NCBI GenBank assembly: GCA_026008535.1
Contig: BRKX01000014.1
Location: 43,840,506 to 43,904,505, forward strand
From: Perilla frutescens
Lineage: Eukaryota > Streptophyta > Magnoliopsida > Lamiales > Lamiaceae
Reading direction: 5' to 3'
Length of the DNA stretch: 64,000 nt
Position numbers and translations under genes: made by a program. The notes below the pieces were generated by a model. It saw only the letters and a program-made list of their open reading frames with translations. It did no database searches and was not told where the DNA came from. Shown here piece after piece: positions 1 through 11,558 of this stretch; position 1 is the stretch's first letter, and every line of letters begins with the position of its first letter.

Positions 1-1692
1 CCGCAGCTCATCCTGAAAATATTTGAAAAGATTTTTGGGCGTGAGTACTAATGCACTCAGTGGGTACTTTTGAGAAAGACCTTCACAATCATTTTATAAA
101 ACAGAATATCCAATCATATTTTAAGCATATCATGGAAAGCTTTCAAAACAGAAAATTTTGGAATTCCATGTATACTAAATCATTTTAGTTCCATCATTGC
201 GCGCCACTCTCCCCTAGAACGCTTATGGTGAGTCGGTTCGTGTACACAACCCGGCTACTTAAGGTTGGACACTGTCCTGTTTGCTTGGGGCTCGATATCG
301 TGAACCATTGTAGTTTCATCACCAAAAACAGTAGTAAGACTTACATGAGTCAGGAGAGCACATCAAATACAGTCATGAGTTGGATATTCAATCACATTCA
401 TTTTATAAATATCAGGGATTAATAACCCGAAATACATTTTTATATAATAAAAACCCACCTGATAATCTGATATGGATAGCTAGATCTAGATTCTGATTTT
501 GGTCTCCACTAGAAGTCTCCTTCTTCTGTGCCTACAAGATTATTCGGCAACTTAGTTTCGATGAAAGACTACCATTAGCTGAAAATCTAACCTGTCTTAA
601 CTATGAAGTAAATATTATAATATCTACTATCTTAATACGCAGCACCCGGGTCATCAAAATATTTTGACTCTTAAGGGAACTTTACTCAGGGCATTTTTAT
701 AAAGAAAAACCTTTTTGGAAGTTTTGGCATACGGGGTGATCAAACCCGTATCCTAAAATTAATTCGGTACAAATAAATTCATACCGTAAGATCCGCCCAT
801 TGGAAAAATATGAAACTTTAAATAAAAAAACTATAATTTGACATGGAACAACTTTTGAGCTTAAAAATACGATAGGGCTATCCACGAAGGATAGATCTGA
901 AAAAGACTACAATTTAATAATCAGATACCTAAAATATACCCGAAATTAAAAAGTGACAACATGTAAAATGTATATAAATATACATAGAATATGAAACCCT
1001 AAAGACATTTTTTTAATCCGGCGATCCGAAAGAGTCGCCGATTTGAGAGGGTGGTGACGACTTTTGACAGTGGTCACGATGACTTTCCATCATGATCGTC
1101 CATCGTGTCATCATTTCAATCACGTATTCGTGATCTACGCGTTGACACTTTCAAAATGACTATTTCAGAATTGAAATAGGAAACTAGAGATGTACCTTCT
1201 CTAGAAGCTGCTCGGCGTTTCGATTTTGAAAATGAATGAAAAATGAAACCTTAACCTCCTATTTATAGAAGAAAAATAAATAGGATAATAACGAATAAAA
1301 GAAAGAGGATAATGATGGAATAGGATAATGATGGAAAAACAATAGGATAATTATGAATAGGATAATATTTCGAAAAAGAAATTGGATAATGACGGATGTG
1401 CCTTAGTTATCCAAATCTATTACTTTTCACCCTAAAATTGTGCCAAGTGTTCATTTGAACTCGGAATTGGAAAATTCAAAGTTTGGCACGATGCTTGGAA
1501 CATTTTCTATCAACCCGAGAAAAATATCAGAACATATTTTTAAAGCAATTTTTTGATCAAATTAAATTTAACAGATTTCTCTGGCTGCGATTTTTCTTTA
1601 TTTGAGTCCTTTAAGGACCCAACTTATTTCCTTACTTACCAGAGGGTAACATAAGTCAAATAAAACCTTTTAAAATATTTCGGGGTATTACA
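1..1692 (-). repeat. 3' LTR of element 1 (partial)
   Basis: This is the distal part of the minus-strand 3' LTR. It aligns with 4227-5918 with only scattered substitutions. It ends at GGGGTATTACA (minus TGTAATACCCC), next to a minus-strand purine tract AAGGAGGGTAGAA at 1693-1705. About 726 bp of this LTR lie to the left of the window. Confidence 0.9.
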
Positions 1693-3484
1693 TTCTACCC
1701 TCCTTAATAAAAATTTCGTCTCGAAATTTGCGTACCTCTATAGGGTAAATCAGGGTACAACTCCTTGATTCTACTTTCAAGCTCTCATGTGGCTTTCTCT
1801 TTCGCATGGTTATTCTATAAGACTTTCACGAGTGACATCTGCTTGTTCCATAATTCTTGGACCCGTCGGTCAAGAATAGCCTCTGGTCTTTCCTCATTAG
1901 ATAAATCCTGGTTCAGGACTATCTCCTCATTCTTTATAACATGCTTAGGATGCAACTTACACTTCCTCAACATTAAGACATCAATCACGTTATGAACCTT
2001 AGCTAGAATTAGCAATATGACTAGTTTATAAACTACCTCATCATTCCTAGCTAAAATACTATTTATCTCGAGTCGTAAATCTTACTAAGACGTATACTCT
2101 GCCTTTTTCCACTTTAACCTGATGCACATAACTCTTCATACGTTCTTCTCTTCATCTTTCTTCGTATATTCTTTAACATCATCCTTTGAGTCGAGAAAAG
2201 AGAGAGAGAGAGAGATAGAGAGAGAATAGATATCGATAAACTTAAATCAAAGCATATTATCTCGATCATCGTATATGTCATGCTAAACTTGAGACATTCA
2301 GTCTTGCACTTGTCCTTGCTCCTCGATCAAAAACGTATAAAAGTAGATTTAGCGAGAACGGATCTATCTATCGTGATTCTTCATAGACATTCAAAATTCT
2401 CCCAACATGCTCCTCAAATGCGCATATACACGCGAACGACATTTCCTAAAAATTCATATAACTCAAGCCATCTAAAAGAATATACTTATCCATTCTAAGT
2501 TCTTTCTACGTTCAAGACTACAAGGCACTACATAATCATTCCCACCTTTTTAGTCAATTTGTTCTTTATAATCATTGATTAGATTCTCGATTGAATCGGA
2601 ATCTAGATGTCCCAGACATCCCATTAAAACCATAGGCGAACCAGGGCCTTGCCGTGAACCCTCTTTCATGTAGGATTAAATCCAAACATGACATAATACA
2701 TTCTTTTGAAATTTCACATCATAACAAATTGACACATTTCAGTGGAACCAATCCATGTGGGCTCATAATCCTGAACGTGGAAAAAAACTTAATCAATCTA
2801 TATTCCACAAGAATCATAACAATCATCAACTTAAAATCCAATCTATGTTAATAAATCACAACTAGCTATGTTCATCTAAATTCTCAATCAAATCATTCTA
2901 TGTTTATATTCCATCTGCATAAGCATTCTGGGTTGCCATCACTTTAACATCATCACATTTCTAATCACTTACACATTATAACATTTCTAACCGTAGGGCA
3001 TTGATTGCTATCATCACACTTTCTTTCAAAACATATCACGAACATATAATCCCGTTCAAAACATCACTTTTCATTTCAAACATAATGGACATATAGTCCC
3101 ATTCAAAATAATCATTCAATACCATCTGGGAATAAAGTCCCACAATTTTACCATCATGGACATAAGTCCCTTTCATTCATAACCATCATCATATGGGCAC
3201 ATAGTCCCAAAATGATATCATTATCCTTTTGAAACCTTTATTGGCACGACTTTTCATAAATATCATCAATGTGGAGAATTGTTCTTATCTACATTTCCTT
3301 TTTGAAATCAGTAAATATCATTGAATCTTCAAAACATTTTAACTCACGTACCTTTCATTTTGAAGCAGATGAGTGCGGTGCAAGCGACGTGCTAGGGCTA
3401 TCAGATAATCAATTAAGAGACTACACTGAGAACTAGACTAAATCAATAATATTACAGTATAACAGGCCTGCAGAGTTGCAGCCT
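1693..3484 (-). other. Interior of element 1, non-coding
   Basis: This is the internal region between the two LTRs. Beside the 3' LTR it holds the polypurine tract (1693-1705) and, on the minus strand just before it, a stretch reading ATTTCGAGACGAAATTT, which resembles the last codons of pol plus the PPT seen in many plant Ty3/gypsy elements. That suggests descent from a coding element. Otherwise it has only short open frames without recognisable domains, an AG-rich microsatellite near 2200-2228 and a diverged repeat array near 3030-3220. Confidence 0.7.
3030..3220. repeat. Diverged short palindromic repeat array in element 1
   Basis: About five loosely spaced copies of a motif like GGACATATAGTCCC occur here (variants GGGAATAAAGTCCC, GGACATAAGTCCC, GGGCACATAGTCCC). 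Each is nearly its own reverse complement, and they are separated by roughly 30-50 bp of AT-rich sequence. They lie towards the primer-site end of the interior, in what would be the 5' leader of the minus-strand transcript. No function can be read. Confidence 0.55.
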
Positions 3485-3496
3485 GCTCTGATACCA
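3485..3496 (-). other. Primer binding site of element 1 (tRNA-iMet type)
   Basis: The minus strand reads TGGTATCAGAGC, complementary to the 3' end of plant initiator-Met tRNA, three bases after the end of the 5' LTR (3500). It fixes the element orientation as minus. Confidence 0.88.
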
Positions 3497-3499
3497 CTC

Positions 3500-5918
3500 T
3501 GTAACGCCCCGATCCCGGAAGAAGGGCAGGGGACCGGTGCGCTACTTGGGGGAAGGGGGAAGGGGTTGTTGAACAGAAGTAATCAGAGAAATAGGGTTAG
3601 TGCCCTAAAAATTTGGGCAGTATAACCTCTATAAATGTACCAGTCCACGCTTTTTTAAAGCGTATGAAATGACTCAAACCAGATACCATGACTCTTAGGA
3701 TGAACCCAAGAAAGAATAACAAAGGCAAACTTCAATGTAAATAATAACAGTTGAAAGGTTAACTGTTAATAGGTTAGGCATGAAAAAGGCCAGACTGATG
3801 TCTGTCCAAATACTTAAAGTAAAGAGATGCCAGGCTCCCGCCTATCGTGAAAGCAATATAGAGCCAGGCTTTTGCCTTGACATGGAAAGCAATGTAAAGC
3901 CAGGCTTGCGCCTGTTTGAATAAGGAAAGTAAATAAATGTCAGGCTTTTGCCAGTCAGGAATAGAACCTAAACGGGATTCGGAGAACCGAACACTCCGTA
4001 ACAATAAAGAAAATGGGATTCGGAGAACCGAACACTCCATAACAGTAAAGAAAATGGGATTCGGAGAATCGAACACTCCATAACAGTAATCAGAGTAAGC
4101 GGAATAGAACGCAGTGCATTTATTCAGACTCAAAAGGAAGCATGTTCTCAGTTAGACTCCATAGCGGAAAATGAAACATATACATCAAACAATAGCCCTT
4201 CAAACTTAGCACAGTCGTCCGCCATCCCGCAGCTCATCCTGAAAATATTTGAAAAGATTTTTGGGCATGAGTACTAATGCACTCAGTGGGTACTTTTGAG
4301 AAAAACCTTCACAATCATTTTATAAAACAGAATATCCAATCATATTTTAAGCATATCATGGAAAGCTTTCAAAACAGAAAATTTGGGAATTCCATGTATA
4401 CTAAATCACTTTAGTTCCATCATTGCACGCGACTCTCCCCTAGAACGCTTACGGTGAGTCGGTTCGTGTACACAATCCGTCTGCTTAAGGTTGGACACTG
4501 TCCTTTTTGCTTGGGGCTCGATATCGTGAACCATTGTAGTTTCGTCACCAAAAATTGTAGTAAGACTTACATGAGTCAGGAGAGCACATCAAATACAGTC
4601 ATGAGTTGGATATTCAATCACATTCATTTTATAAATATCAGGGCTTAATAATCCAAAATACATTTTTATATAATAAAAACCCACCTGATAATCTGATCTG
4701 GATAGCTAGATCTAGATTATGATTCTGGTCTCAAATAGAAGTCTCCTTCTTCTGTGCCTACAAGTTTATCCGGCAACTTAGTTTCGATGAAAGACTACTA
4801 TTAGGTCAAAATCTAACCTGTCTTAACTATGAAGTAAATATTATAATATCTACTATCTTAATACGAAGCACCCGAGTCATTAAAATATTTTGACTCTTAA
4901 GGGAACTTTACTCAGGGCATTTTTATAAAGAAAAACCCTTTTGGAAGTTTTGGCATACGGGGTGATCAAATCCGTATCCTAAAATTAATTCAGTACAAAT
5001 AAATTCACACCGTAAGATCCGCCCATTGGAAAAATATGAAACTTTAAATAAAAAAACTATATTTTGACACGGAGCAACTTTTGAGCTTAAAAATACGATA
5101 GGGCTATCCATGAAGGATAGATCTGAAAAAGACTTCAATTTAATAATCGGATACCTCAAATATACCCGAAATTAAAAAGTGACAACATGGAAAATGTATA
5201 TAAATATACATAGAATATGAAACCCTAAAGACATTTTTTTAATCCGGCGACCTGAAAGAGTCACCGATTTGAGAGGGTGGGGGCGACTTTTGGCAGTGGT
5301 CATGATGATTTTCCATCGTGATCGTCCATCGTGTCATCATTTCAATCACGTATTCGTGATCTACGCGTTGACACTTTCAAAATGACTATTTCAGAATTGA
5401 AATAGGAAACTAGAGACGTACCTTCTCTAGAAGCTGCTCGGCGTTTCTATTTTGAAAATGAATGAAAAATGAAACCTTAACCTCCTATTTATAGAAGAAA
5501 AATAAATAGGATAATAACGAATAAAAGAAAGAGGATAATGATGGAATAAGATAATGATGGAAAAAAAATAGGATAATTACGAATAGGATAATATTTCAAA
5601 AAAGAAATTGGATAATGATGGATGTGCCTTAGTTATCCAAATCTATTACCTTTCACCCTAAAATTGTGCCAAGTGTTCATTTGAACTCGGAATTGGAAAA
5701 TTCAAAGTTTGGCACGATGCTTGGAACGTTTTCTATCAACCCGAGAAAAATATCAGAATATATTTTTAAAGCAATTTTTTGATCAAATTAAATTTAACAG
5801 ATTTTTCTGGCTGTGATTTTTCTTTATTTGAGTCCTTTAAGGACTCAACTTATTTCCTAACTTACCAGAGGGTAACATAAGTCAAATAAAACCTTCTAAA
5901 ATATTTCGGGGTATTACA
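3500..5918 (-). repeat. 5' LTR of element 1 (complete, 2419 bp)
   Basis: A complete LTR with TG...CA ends: plus-strand start TGTAACGCCCC, end GGGGTATTACA. On its right is element B sequence that aligns with the B 5' LTR from about 14411, showing insertion into a B LTR. It contains two tandem arrays near 3830-4090. A minus frame at 3774-4133 is open for 119 codons, but it only translates these arrays and is not treated as a gene. Confidence 0.9.
3828..4090. repeat. Two tandem repeat arrays inside the element 1 LTR
   Basis: At 3830-3955 there are four copies of a 34-40 bp unit, each starting with a short imperfect palindrome of the form CCAGGCTTGCGCCTG. At 3974-4089 there are about three copies of a 41-bp unit containing GGATTCGGAGAACCGAACAC. 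The corresponding part of the other LTR is outside the window, so copy-number differences between the LTRs cannot be seen. Confidence 0.8.
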
Positions 5919-6087
5919 ACTATACTCGGCTTCAACTCCTTCGACGGGTCACCTTGACACCTCTTGGGTCCAGACTCTTTGTATAAATCCACTAAGACTG
6001 TCCTTGAATCTCTTAGCTCGGGATCGTGTCAAGGGTCCTTCTGGTACTTTGATTGGATCGGACATCTCCTCGGCTCAGGTCGTATAA
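5919..6087 (-). repeat. Truncated 3' LTR of element B
   Basis: The segment aligns with 14411-14569, the end of the B 5' LTR, and finishes CGTATAA where the other copy has CGTATCA. It is cut at 5919 by element 1. Its inner edge is followed on the plus strand by a pyrimidine tract (6088-6100), which is the minus-strand PPT. Confidence 0.87.
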
Positions 6088-6100
6088 TTCCCCTCCTCTT

Positions 6101-7630
6101 GAAAAGGAATTGTCCTCAAATCCAGCTCGTCATCTACATCAAAAGGACTTAAATCATGAACATTAAATGATGAACTTACTTTATACTCACCTGGTAAGTC
6201 CAACTTGTATGCATTGTCACTGATGCGTTCCACAACTTGGAATGGTCCGTCCCCTCTAGGAAGCAACTTAGAACGTCTTTGAACCAGAAATCTCTCTTTT
6301 CTCATGTATAGCCAAACCCATTCACCGGGTTCGAATACTACCTTCTTTCACCCCTTATTGGCTTTTATGGCATACTGCTCAGTCCGTCTGTCAATGTTTG
6401 CTTTTGCTCTTTCATGAATCTGTCTCACCACTCAGCTTTCTTTTTCCCATCAAGATTAGTATATCCATGCACAGGCAAAGGAATTAAATCCAATGGAGTA
6501 AAAGGATTAAAACCAAATGCAACTTCAAATGGTGAAAACTGAGATGCAAAATGCACAGACCTATTATATGCAAGTTCAACATGTGGCAAACATTCCTCCC
6601 AAGTTTTGATGTTCTTTTTAATTATAGCCCTTAACAAAGTAGATAAAGTCCTATTTACTACTTCTGTTTGACCATCTATTTGTGGGTGACAAGTAGTAGA
6701 AAACAATAACTTAGTTCATAACTTACACCACAACGTCTTCCAGAAATAACTCAAGAACTTAGCATCTCTATCAGAAATAATAGTCTTAGGCATACCATGT
6801 AAACGCAGAACTTCCCTAAAGAATAAATCAGCAATATAGGATGCATCATTTATTTTAGAACATGCTATGAAATGTGCCATCTTAGAAAATCTATCCACAA
6901 CCACATAAATAGAATCATGACTACGTTTACTGCAAGGCAATCCTAACACAAAATCCATAGATATATCTATCCAAAGTGATGTAGGAATAAGCAAATGCAT
7001 GTATAAACCATGTGGTTGGACTCTAGACTTGGCTTGTCTACATGTGACACACTTAGCACACACACGTTCCACATCACGTTTCATATGAGGCCAAAAGAAA
7101 TGCTCACTCAATGCAGCTAAAGTCTTAGCTACCCCAAAATGCCCCATTAAACCACCACTATGTGACTCCAGCAACAAAAGCTCACGCATGGAAAAATTAG
7201 GCACACATAACTTATTTTCTCTAAACAAATATCCGTCATGTCTATAAAATTTTCCATCTCCAGATTCTTCACATGCAACATACACATCCTTAAAATCATC
7301 ATCATCAATGTACATGCTCTTAATGTACTTACAACCAAGAAACTTAGCATCTAAAGTGGAAAGTAAAGCGTACCTCCTCGATATTGCATCAGCTACTACA
7401 TTTTCTTTTCCTTGCTTATACTTGATGACGTATGGAAATGTCTCAACAAACTCCATCCAATGGGCATGTCTTTTGTTCAATTTATGTTGCCCCTTCAAAT
7501 GCTTCAACGACTCATGGTAGGTGTGGATCACGAACTCCTTGGGCCACAAATAGTGGTGCCATGTTTGCAATGCCCGAACTAGTGCATACAACTCCTTGTC
7601 ATACGTCGGGTAGTTTGCGGTGGCCCTGCA
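6101..7630 (-). pseudogene. Element B pol 3' part: RNase H end and integrase (broken)
   Basis: From right to left, the end of RNase H (KEFVIHTYHESLKHLKGQ; VVADAISRRYALL) runs into an integrase with an H-H-C-C zinc region (SHSGGLMGHF ... CAKCVTCRQAKS). Catalytic-core segments follow, around WIDISMDFVLGLP, SDRDAKFLSYFW and CHPQIDGQTEVVNRTL. The C-terminal SH3-like part, RSKLLPRGDGPFQVVERI and DLPGEYKVSSSFNVHDLSPF, follows at 6100-6305. Frame breaks occur near 6710 and between 6306 and 6424, including a TGA in the linker before the SH3-like part. The integrase would have joined element DNA to the host chromosome; this copy cannot make a full protein. Confidence 0.88.
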
Positions 7631-7636
7631 AAGCTT

Positions 7637-8993
7637 CTAACTGAAGTAGGTAATGGGCCGAATCTCTGGCATCAACACTGCACCAATTCCAACACCAGAA
7701 GCATCACATTCTATCTCAAATGTTTTTGAAAAGTTAGGAAGAGATAGTACCGGTGGATGTGTCAATTTCTCCTTAAGCGTTTGAAACACTTTTTCTTGCG
7801 CCTCTCCCCAATGGAATTCTACATTTGTATTGATCACTTCAGTCATGGGTGCTACAATACTACTGAAGAGTGGAATGAAACGCCGATAGAAGCTCGCAAG
7901 TCCATGAAAACTTCGAACCTTTCCCACACTTGTTGGCGTCGGCCATTCTTGGATGGCACGAACCTTCTCGTCATCCACCTGTACTCCATTTATACTAACA
8001 ACAAAACTAAGAAACATAACCTTATCCTTCCAAAAGGTACATTTCTTTAGGTTAGCATATAATTGTTCCTTTCTCAAAGCTTGTAAAACAAATGTCAAAT
8101 GCTCAACATGGTCCTCTTCATTTTTGCTATAAATTAATATGTCATCAAAATAAACCACAACAAATCTACCTATAAAGGCACGCAAAACATGGTTCATAAG
8201 ACGCATAAATATACTAGGAGCATTTGTCAAACCAAACGGCATAACTAATCATTCATACAATCCTAATTTTGTTATAAATGTCGTTTTCCACTCATCCCTT
8301 TCTTTAATGCGAATTTGATGGTACCCACTTCTCAAGTCTATCTTAGAAAATATGCATGCACCATGTAATTCGTCTGACATATCATCTAAACAAGGAATGG
8401 GATGTCGATACTTTACCGTATTGTTGTTGATGGCTCGACAGTTGACACACATCCGTAGAGACGAATCCTTCTTTGGCATGAGTAAAACTGGACTCGCACA
8501 TGGACTTAAACTCTCTCTCACTTGTCCCTTCTCCAACAGCTTATGTATTTGATGTTCTAGATCTTTTGTCTCCTCGGGGTTACTCCGATAGGCCGGTCGG
8601 TTTGGCAATGTGGCACAACAACAATTTGGTACTCAATTTCCCTAACTGGTGGCAAACCCAGTGGCATCTCTTTGGGAAACACATCCTTGAATTCCTGCAA
8701 AAGAGATACAATAGAACTAGGCAAAGATGGATCAAATTGGTTAGCACTCATTAATACATCTCTATGGACCATCAAGTACACATGCTTCTCATTTTTCACA
8801 ACCCATTTGACGTCGCTAGCTTGGTAAAACAAGCGTGTTGGATCACCTCCTTTCCAACAGTGGCCTCCTTTCCTTTCTTTCTCATGGTGTCGGCCTCCTC
8901 TTGCAGCTTCAGTTGGTCCTCATACACTTGGGATGGTGTTAAAGAAGCTAGTGTCACTGTCTTCTTATTAAGTACAAAAGAGTACTTATTTGT
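7637..8993 (-). pseudogene. Element B pol 5' part: protease-RT linker, reverse transcriptase and start of RNase H (broken)
   Basis: On the minus strand the linker PSQVYEDQLKLQEEADTMRK (8900s) leads into RT. The RT shows SPCASPVLLMPKKD, DLRSGYHQIRIKERDEWKT, MPFGLTNAPSIFMRLMNHVL and the catalytic YFDDILIYS box. It then enters RNase H (FEIECDASGVGIGAVLM). A stop or frame change occurs near 8245, between the pieces at 8249-8608 and 7637-8242, and again near 8557-8600 and 8796-8832. The right edge at 8993 is the insertion point of element A; the frame continues at 11559. Confidence 0.88.
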
Positions 8994-9607
8994 TGATATG
9001 ATCCTCGTCGGCACGACGACGACGATAGCGGTTGTATACCCAGGACTGTATCTGGTTCCACAACATAAGATGTGAATCCGAAACCCTAGCCTCACAACAA
9101 CGTTGAACCACGGATGTTGATCCGCAACCTGCAGACAATTGGAAACACAAACTTTGGATTATAGTGAAGACACCACAAACAAATATGAATGGTTGTTTGA
9201 TAAGTCGGGGTTTGTTGAATACGACACACGGTTCAATGGAAATCTTCACAGAGAAAATCAATATTCAATATCATAAAAAGCTCCCTCAAAATAATGTACT
9301 GAGCCCCTTATATAGGTAGGACAAAATAAAGAAAACCCTAGTTAAGTTCTAAACTGAATAGGAAATAAAACAGAGTCTAAAACAGAAAAATCCAAAATTG
9401 TACGGACATGGGCGTGAGACGGTCATGCCTTGGACCCACTCGGGTTGCGCCTCATGGCGCGGGTGAGTTGGTCGCGCCGCTTAGACCCACTCAGGTCGTG
9501 CCGCTTGGACCCACTTGGGTCTGGCCACCTGTGCATTCGAGACTCCTCTGCGCGAACCTCTCAGACTTGTGAACTCGATCATCGGAACCCCCTTTGATAT
9601 CGTATCA
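8994..9607 (-). repeat. 3' LTR of element A
   Basis: This LTR has TG...CA ends (plus strand TGATATGATCC to GATATCGTATCA). A minus-strand TATA box CTATATAAGG lies near 9307-9316. It contains three near-copies of a 24-bp GC-rich unit (CTTGGACCCACTCGGGT) between 9430 and 9530. Confidence 0.88.
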
Positions 9608-10172
9608 TTCCCCTTCTCTTGAAAAGGATTTGTCCTCAAATCCGTACCTCCTCCTGGATCAAAACGAACACGAACCAATCATAAAACTCTACCACCACAG
9701 GCTGTATAAGAGGCATCTACAAGATCATCCATCCTGTGCCAAATAGACGCCACTTCAACACCATAGAATGCATGTTTATAGGATTCAACAATAAATCTGG
9801 TGACACTTCTATGTTTGGCGGTACATCTGAATCAACCTGTAAGACAAAAACATCACAAGAAACTCGTGGATGACAAATGTTAGAATTTATTTCTTCCACT
9901 TTTGGCTGCCCTCCATTAACTGGCTCTAGCTTTGGCTCGTTAACATCAATCGAAATTAACTGTTCTGGAGTTGCTTCTTCAACCTCACAAGCTTCAGAAA
10001 TTGAATCATCTATGGTTGTCTATGCCACATTTGAATCCTCCTCAACGAGCCCCTCCGGACCATCAACATCTTCAACAATCGCGTTTCCTCCATTGCAAAT
10101 GTCTGAATTATAGGAGGTCACCATCTCTAAACCCGACTCTAGCACGCTTGTGATAGCACTCCAATCAAAATT
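9608..10172 (-). other. 3' part of the element A interior, no gene recognised
   Basis: Begins at the left with the minus-strand PPT (plus TTCCCCTTCTCTT, 9608-9620) next to codons resembling the end of Pol in element B (DLRTNPFQEK). Between that and the gag remnant are short open frames on both strands, none with a recognisable domain. The stretch replaces the whole pol region. Confidence 0.6.
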
Positions 10173-10544
10173 CTATGTAGAGGATTTTGTAGGTATAGTA
10201 TTATCATCCCTCCACCTAAGCCGTTTCTCCACTTTGATTGCTCCCTGCACCATATCCTCCAGCTCTCGTTGATAAGAGTAAGGAACGTGACGCCTTCTTA
10301 GCAGCCTCTTCATCACCTGCCATGTATCAATTGGCTCTCCAATACATCGCCTCATGGAATAAAACTGATCCCACCAGGTAAGCACTTCATCACAGAATCC
10401 ACTAGCAGCGATCTTGACCTTCCTCCGCTCTAGGTACAACTCAGGGTCTCTTGTACCTCGGAACAGTGGAACGTCTATTTTCCAATACTCCTCACATTCA
10501 TCTCTATGATATTTTCTACCACCATAACCAGCAGAACCAATCAT
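10173..10544 (-). pseudogene. Element A gag remnant with internal deletions
   Basis: A 123-codon open frame. It keeps the core of the B-family Gag (IDVPLFRGTRDPELYLERR; LTWWDQFYSMRR; IDTWQVMKRLLRRRHVPYSY), but compared with B and J it lacks the segment between LYLE and KVK and the part between the QREL and EDMVQ blocks. It ends soon after EKRLRWRDDN, without the zinc knuckle. It is upstream of no pol, so even if translated it would give only a reduced capsid-like protein. Confidence 0.78.
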
Positions 10545-10931
10545 CTTTTTTTTTTACGTTTTTTTTAAGACCAACAATAATCTTCATCAATACACTCCAA
10601 ACACCAAAACAGCACTCCCCAGCAAGTTATATACCACAAAACTTAATGAAATTTCCAGTGAAAAATCCAAACAATTTTTTTAAAAATTTTCCCAAAAATT
10701 ATCGATTCTTCCACAGATGATATATGAGCTCTAGGGATCACAAATAACCAAACTAAATAAAACTCAATGATTTTTTTTTTCAAATCAGCTTCATTTTTTT
10801 GCTGATTTTCGACATTTGCTCTTTTTTTTAGCGTCTCCTTTTTTTTCTCTCTTTTTTTTCCTTCTTTTAAAATAGGCGAGAAATTAAAATATAGAAGTTA
10901 AAGGCTAAATGGAACTTGATACAAATCCAAA
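10545..10931 (-). other. Leader of element A, T-rich (A-rich on the coding strand)
   Basis: Non-coding sequence between primer site and gag remnant. On the element strand it contains several runs of 7-10 A (near 10548-10565, 10770-10870), like the leaders of B, J, L, E and I. Confidence 0.6.
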
Positions 10932-10943
10932 GATCTGATACCA
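10932..10943 (-). other. Primer binding site of element A
   Basis: Minus strand TGGTATCAGATC, one base away from the initiator-Met consensus, two bases from the LTR that starts at 10946. Confidence 0.85.
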
Positions 10944-10945
10944 CG

Positions 10946-11558
10946 TGATGCGATCCTTGCTGGTACAACGACGACGATAGCAGTTGTATACCCAGGACTG
11001 TATCTGGTTCCACAGGATAGGATGAGAATTCGAAACCCTAGCCTCACAATGACGTTGAACCGCGGATGTTGATCCGCAACCTATAGACAATTGGAAACAT
11101 GAACTTTGGATTATAGTGAAGGCGCCACAAATAGATATAAACGACTGTTTGATAAGTCGGGGTTTGTTGAATACGACACACGGTTCAACGGAAATCTCCG
11201 CAGAGAAAATCAATATTCAATATCATAAAAAGCCCCCTCAAAATAATGTACTGAGCCCCTTATATAGGTGGGAGAAAATAAATAAATACCTAATTAAGTT
11301 CTAAACTGAATAGGAAATAAAGCAGACTCCAAAACAGAAAAATCTGAATTGTACGGAAATAGGCGTGACACGGTCGCACCTTGGACCCACTCGGGTCACG
11401 CTTCACGGTGCGGACGAGTTGGTCACACCATCTGGACCCACTCGGGTCGCGCCGCTTGGACCCACTTAGGTCTGGCCGCCTGTGCATTCGAGACTCCTCT
11501 GCGCGAACCTCTCGGACTTGTGAACTCGATCATTGGTACCCCCTTTGATATCGTATCA
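10946..11558 (-). repeat. 5' LTR of element A
   Basis: Plus strand TGATGCGATCC to GATATCGTATCA, 613 bp, about 90% like 8994-9607 by eye. It is followed at 11559-11563 by the TTTGT target duplication and then by element B protease sequence. Confidence 0.88.

Larger units (their letters stand above)
1..5918 (-). mobile_element. Element 1: non-autonomous LTR retrotransposon, cut by the window start
   Basis: Bases 1-1692 repeat 4227-5918 almost exactly, and the right copy starts at 3500, so two direct LTRs flank about 1.8 kb. Read on the minus strand, each LTR starts TGTAATACCCC and ends GGCGTTACA. The 5' LTR (3500-5918) is followed by an iMet-type primer site, and the 3' LTR (1-1692) is preceded by a purine tract. 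No gag, protease, RT or integrase can be read in the interior, so it must be moved by proteins of another element, as in LARD-type elements. It lies in the 3' LTR of element B: B sequence resumes at 5919 with ACTAT, the expected target duplication. The left end is outside the window. Confidence 0.88.
8994..11558 (-). mobile_element. Element A: short non-autonomous LTR element inserted in B
   Basis: Two 614/613-bp LTRs (8994-9607, 10946-11558) flank 1338 bp. The host sequence is duplicated as TTTGT at 8989-8993 and 11559-11563; the homologous uninterrupted site in element L near 62694 shows a single copy, which confirms the insertion. The interior has an iMet-like primer site, a shrunken gag and a PPT, but no protease, RT or integrase. 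Its LTR tip, PPT and last codons resemble B, so it is probably a deletion derivative of a B relative. The LTRs differ at roughly one base in ten, so the insertion is old. Confidence 0.9.

Noticed and set aside
3030..3220. CRISPR-like spaced repeats
   Set aside because: Units are diverged, spacing is irregular, no cas genes are present and the context is a plant retroelement.
3485..3496. tRNA-like matches at primer sites (also 19099, 25898, 46156, 59427)
   Set aside because: Only 12-18 bases match tRNA 3' ends; no cloverleaf around them, so they are primer sites and not tRNA genes.
3774..4133. 119-codon minus frame in the element 1 LTR
   Set aside because: It translates two tandem repeat arrays; the apparent peptide repeats come from DNA repeats, and no domain is recognisable.
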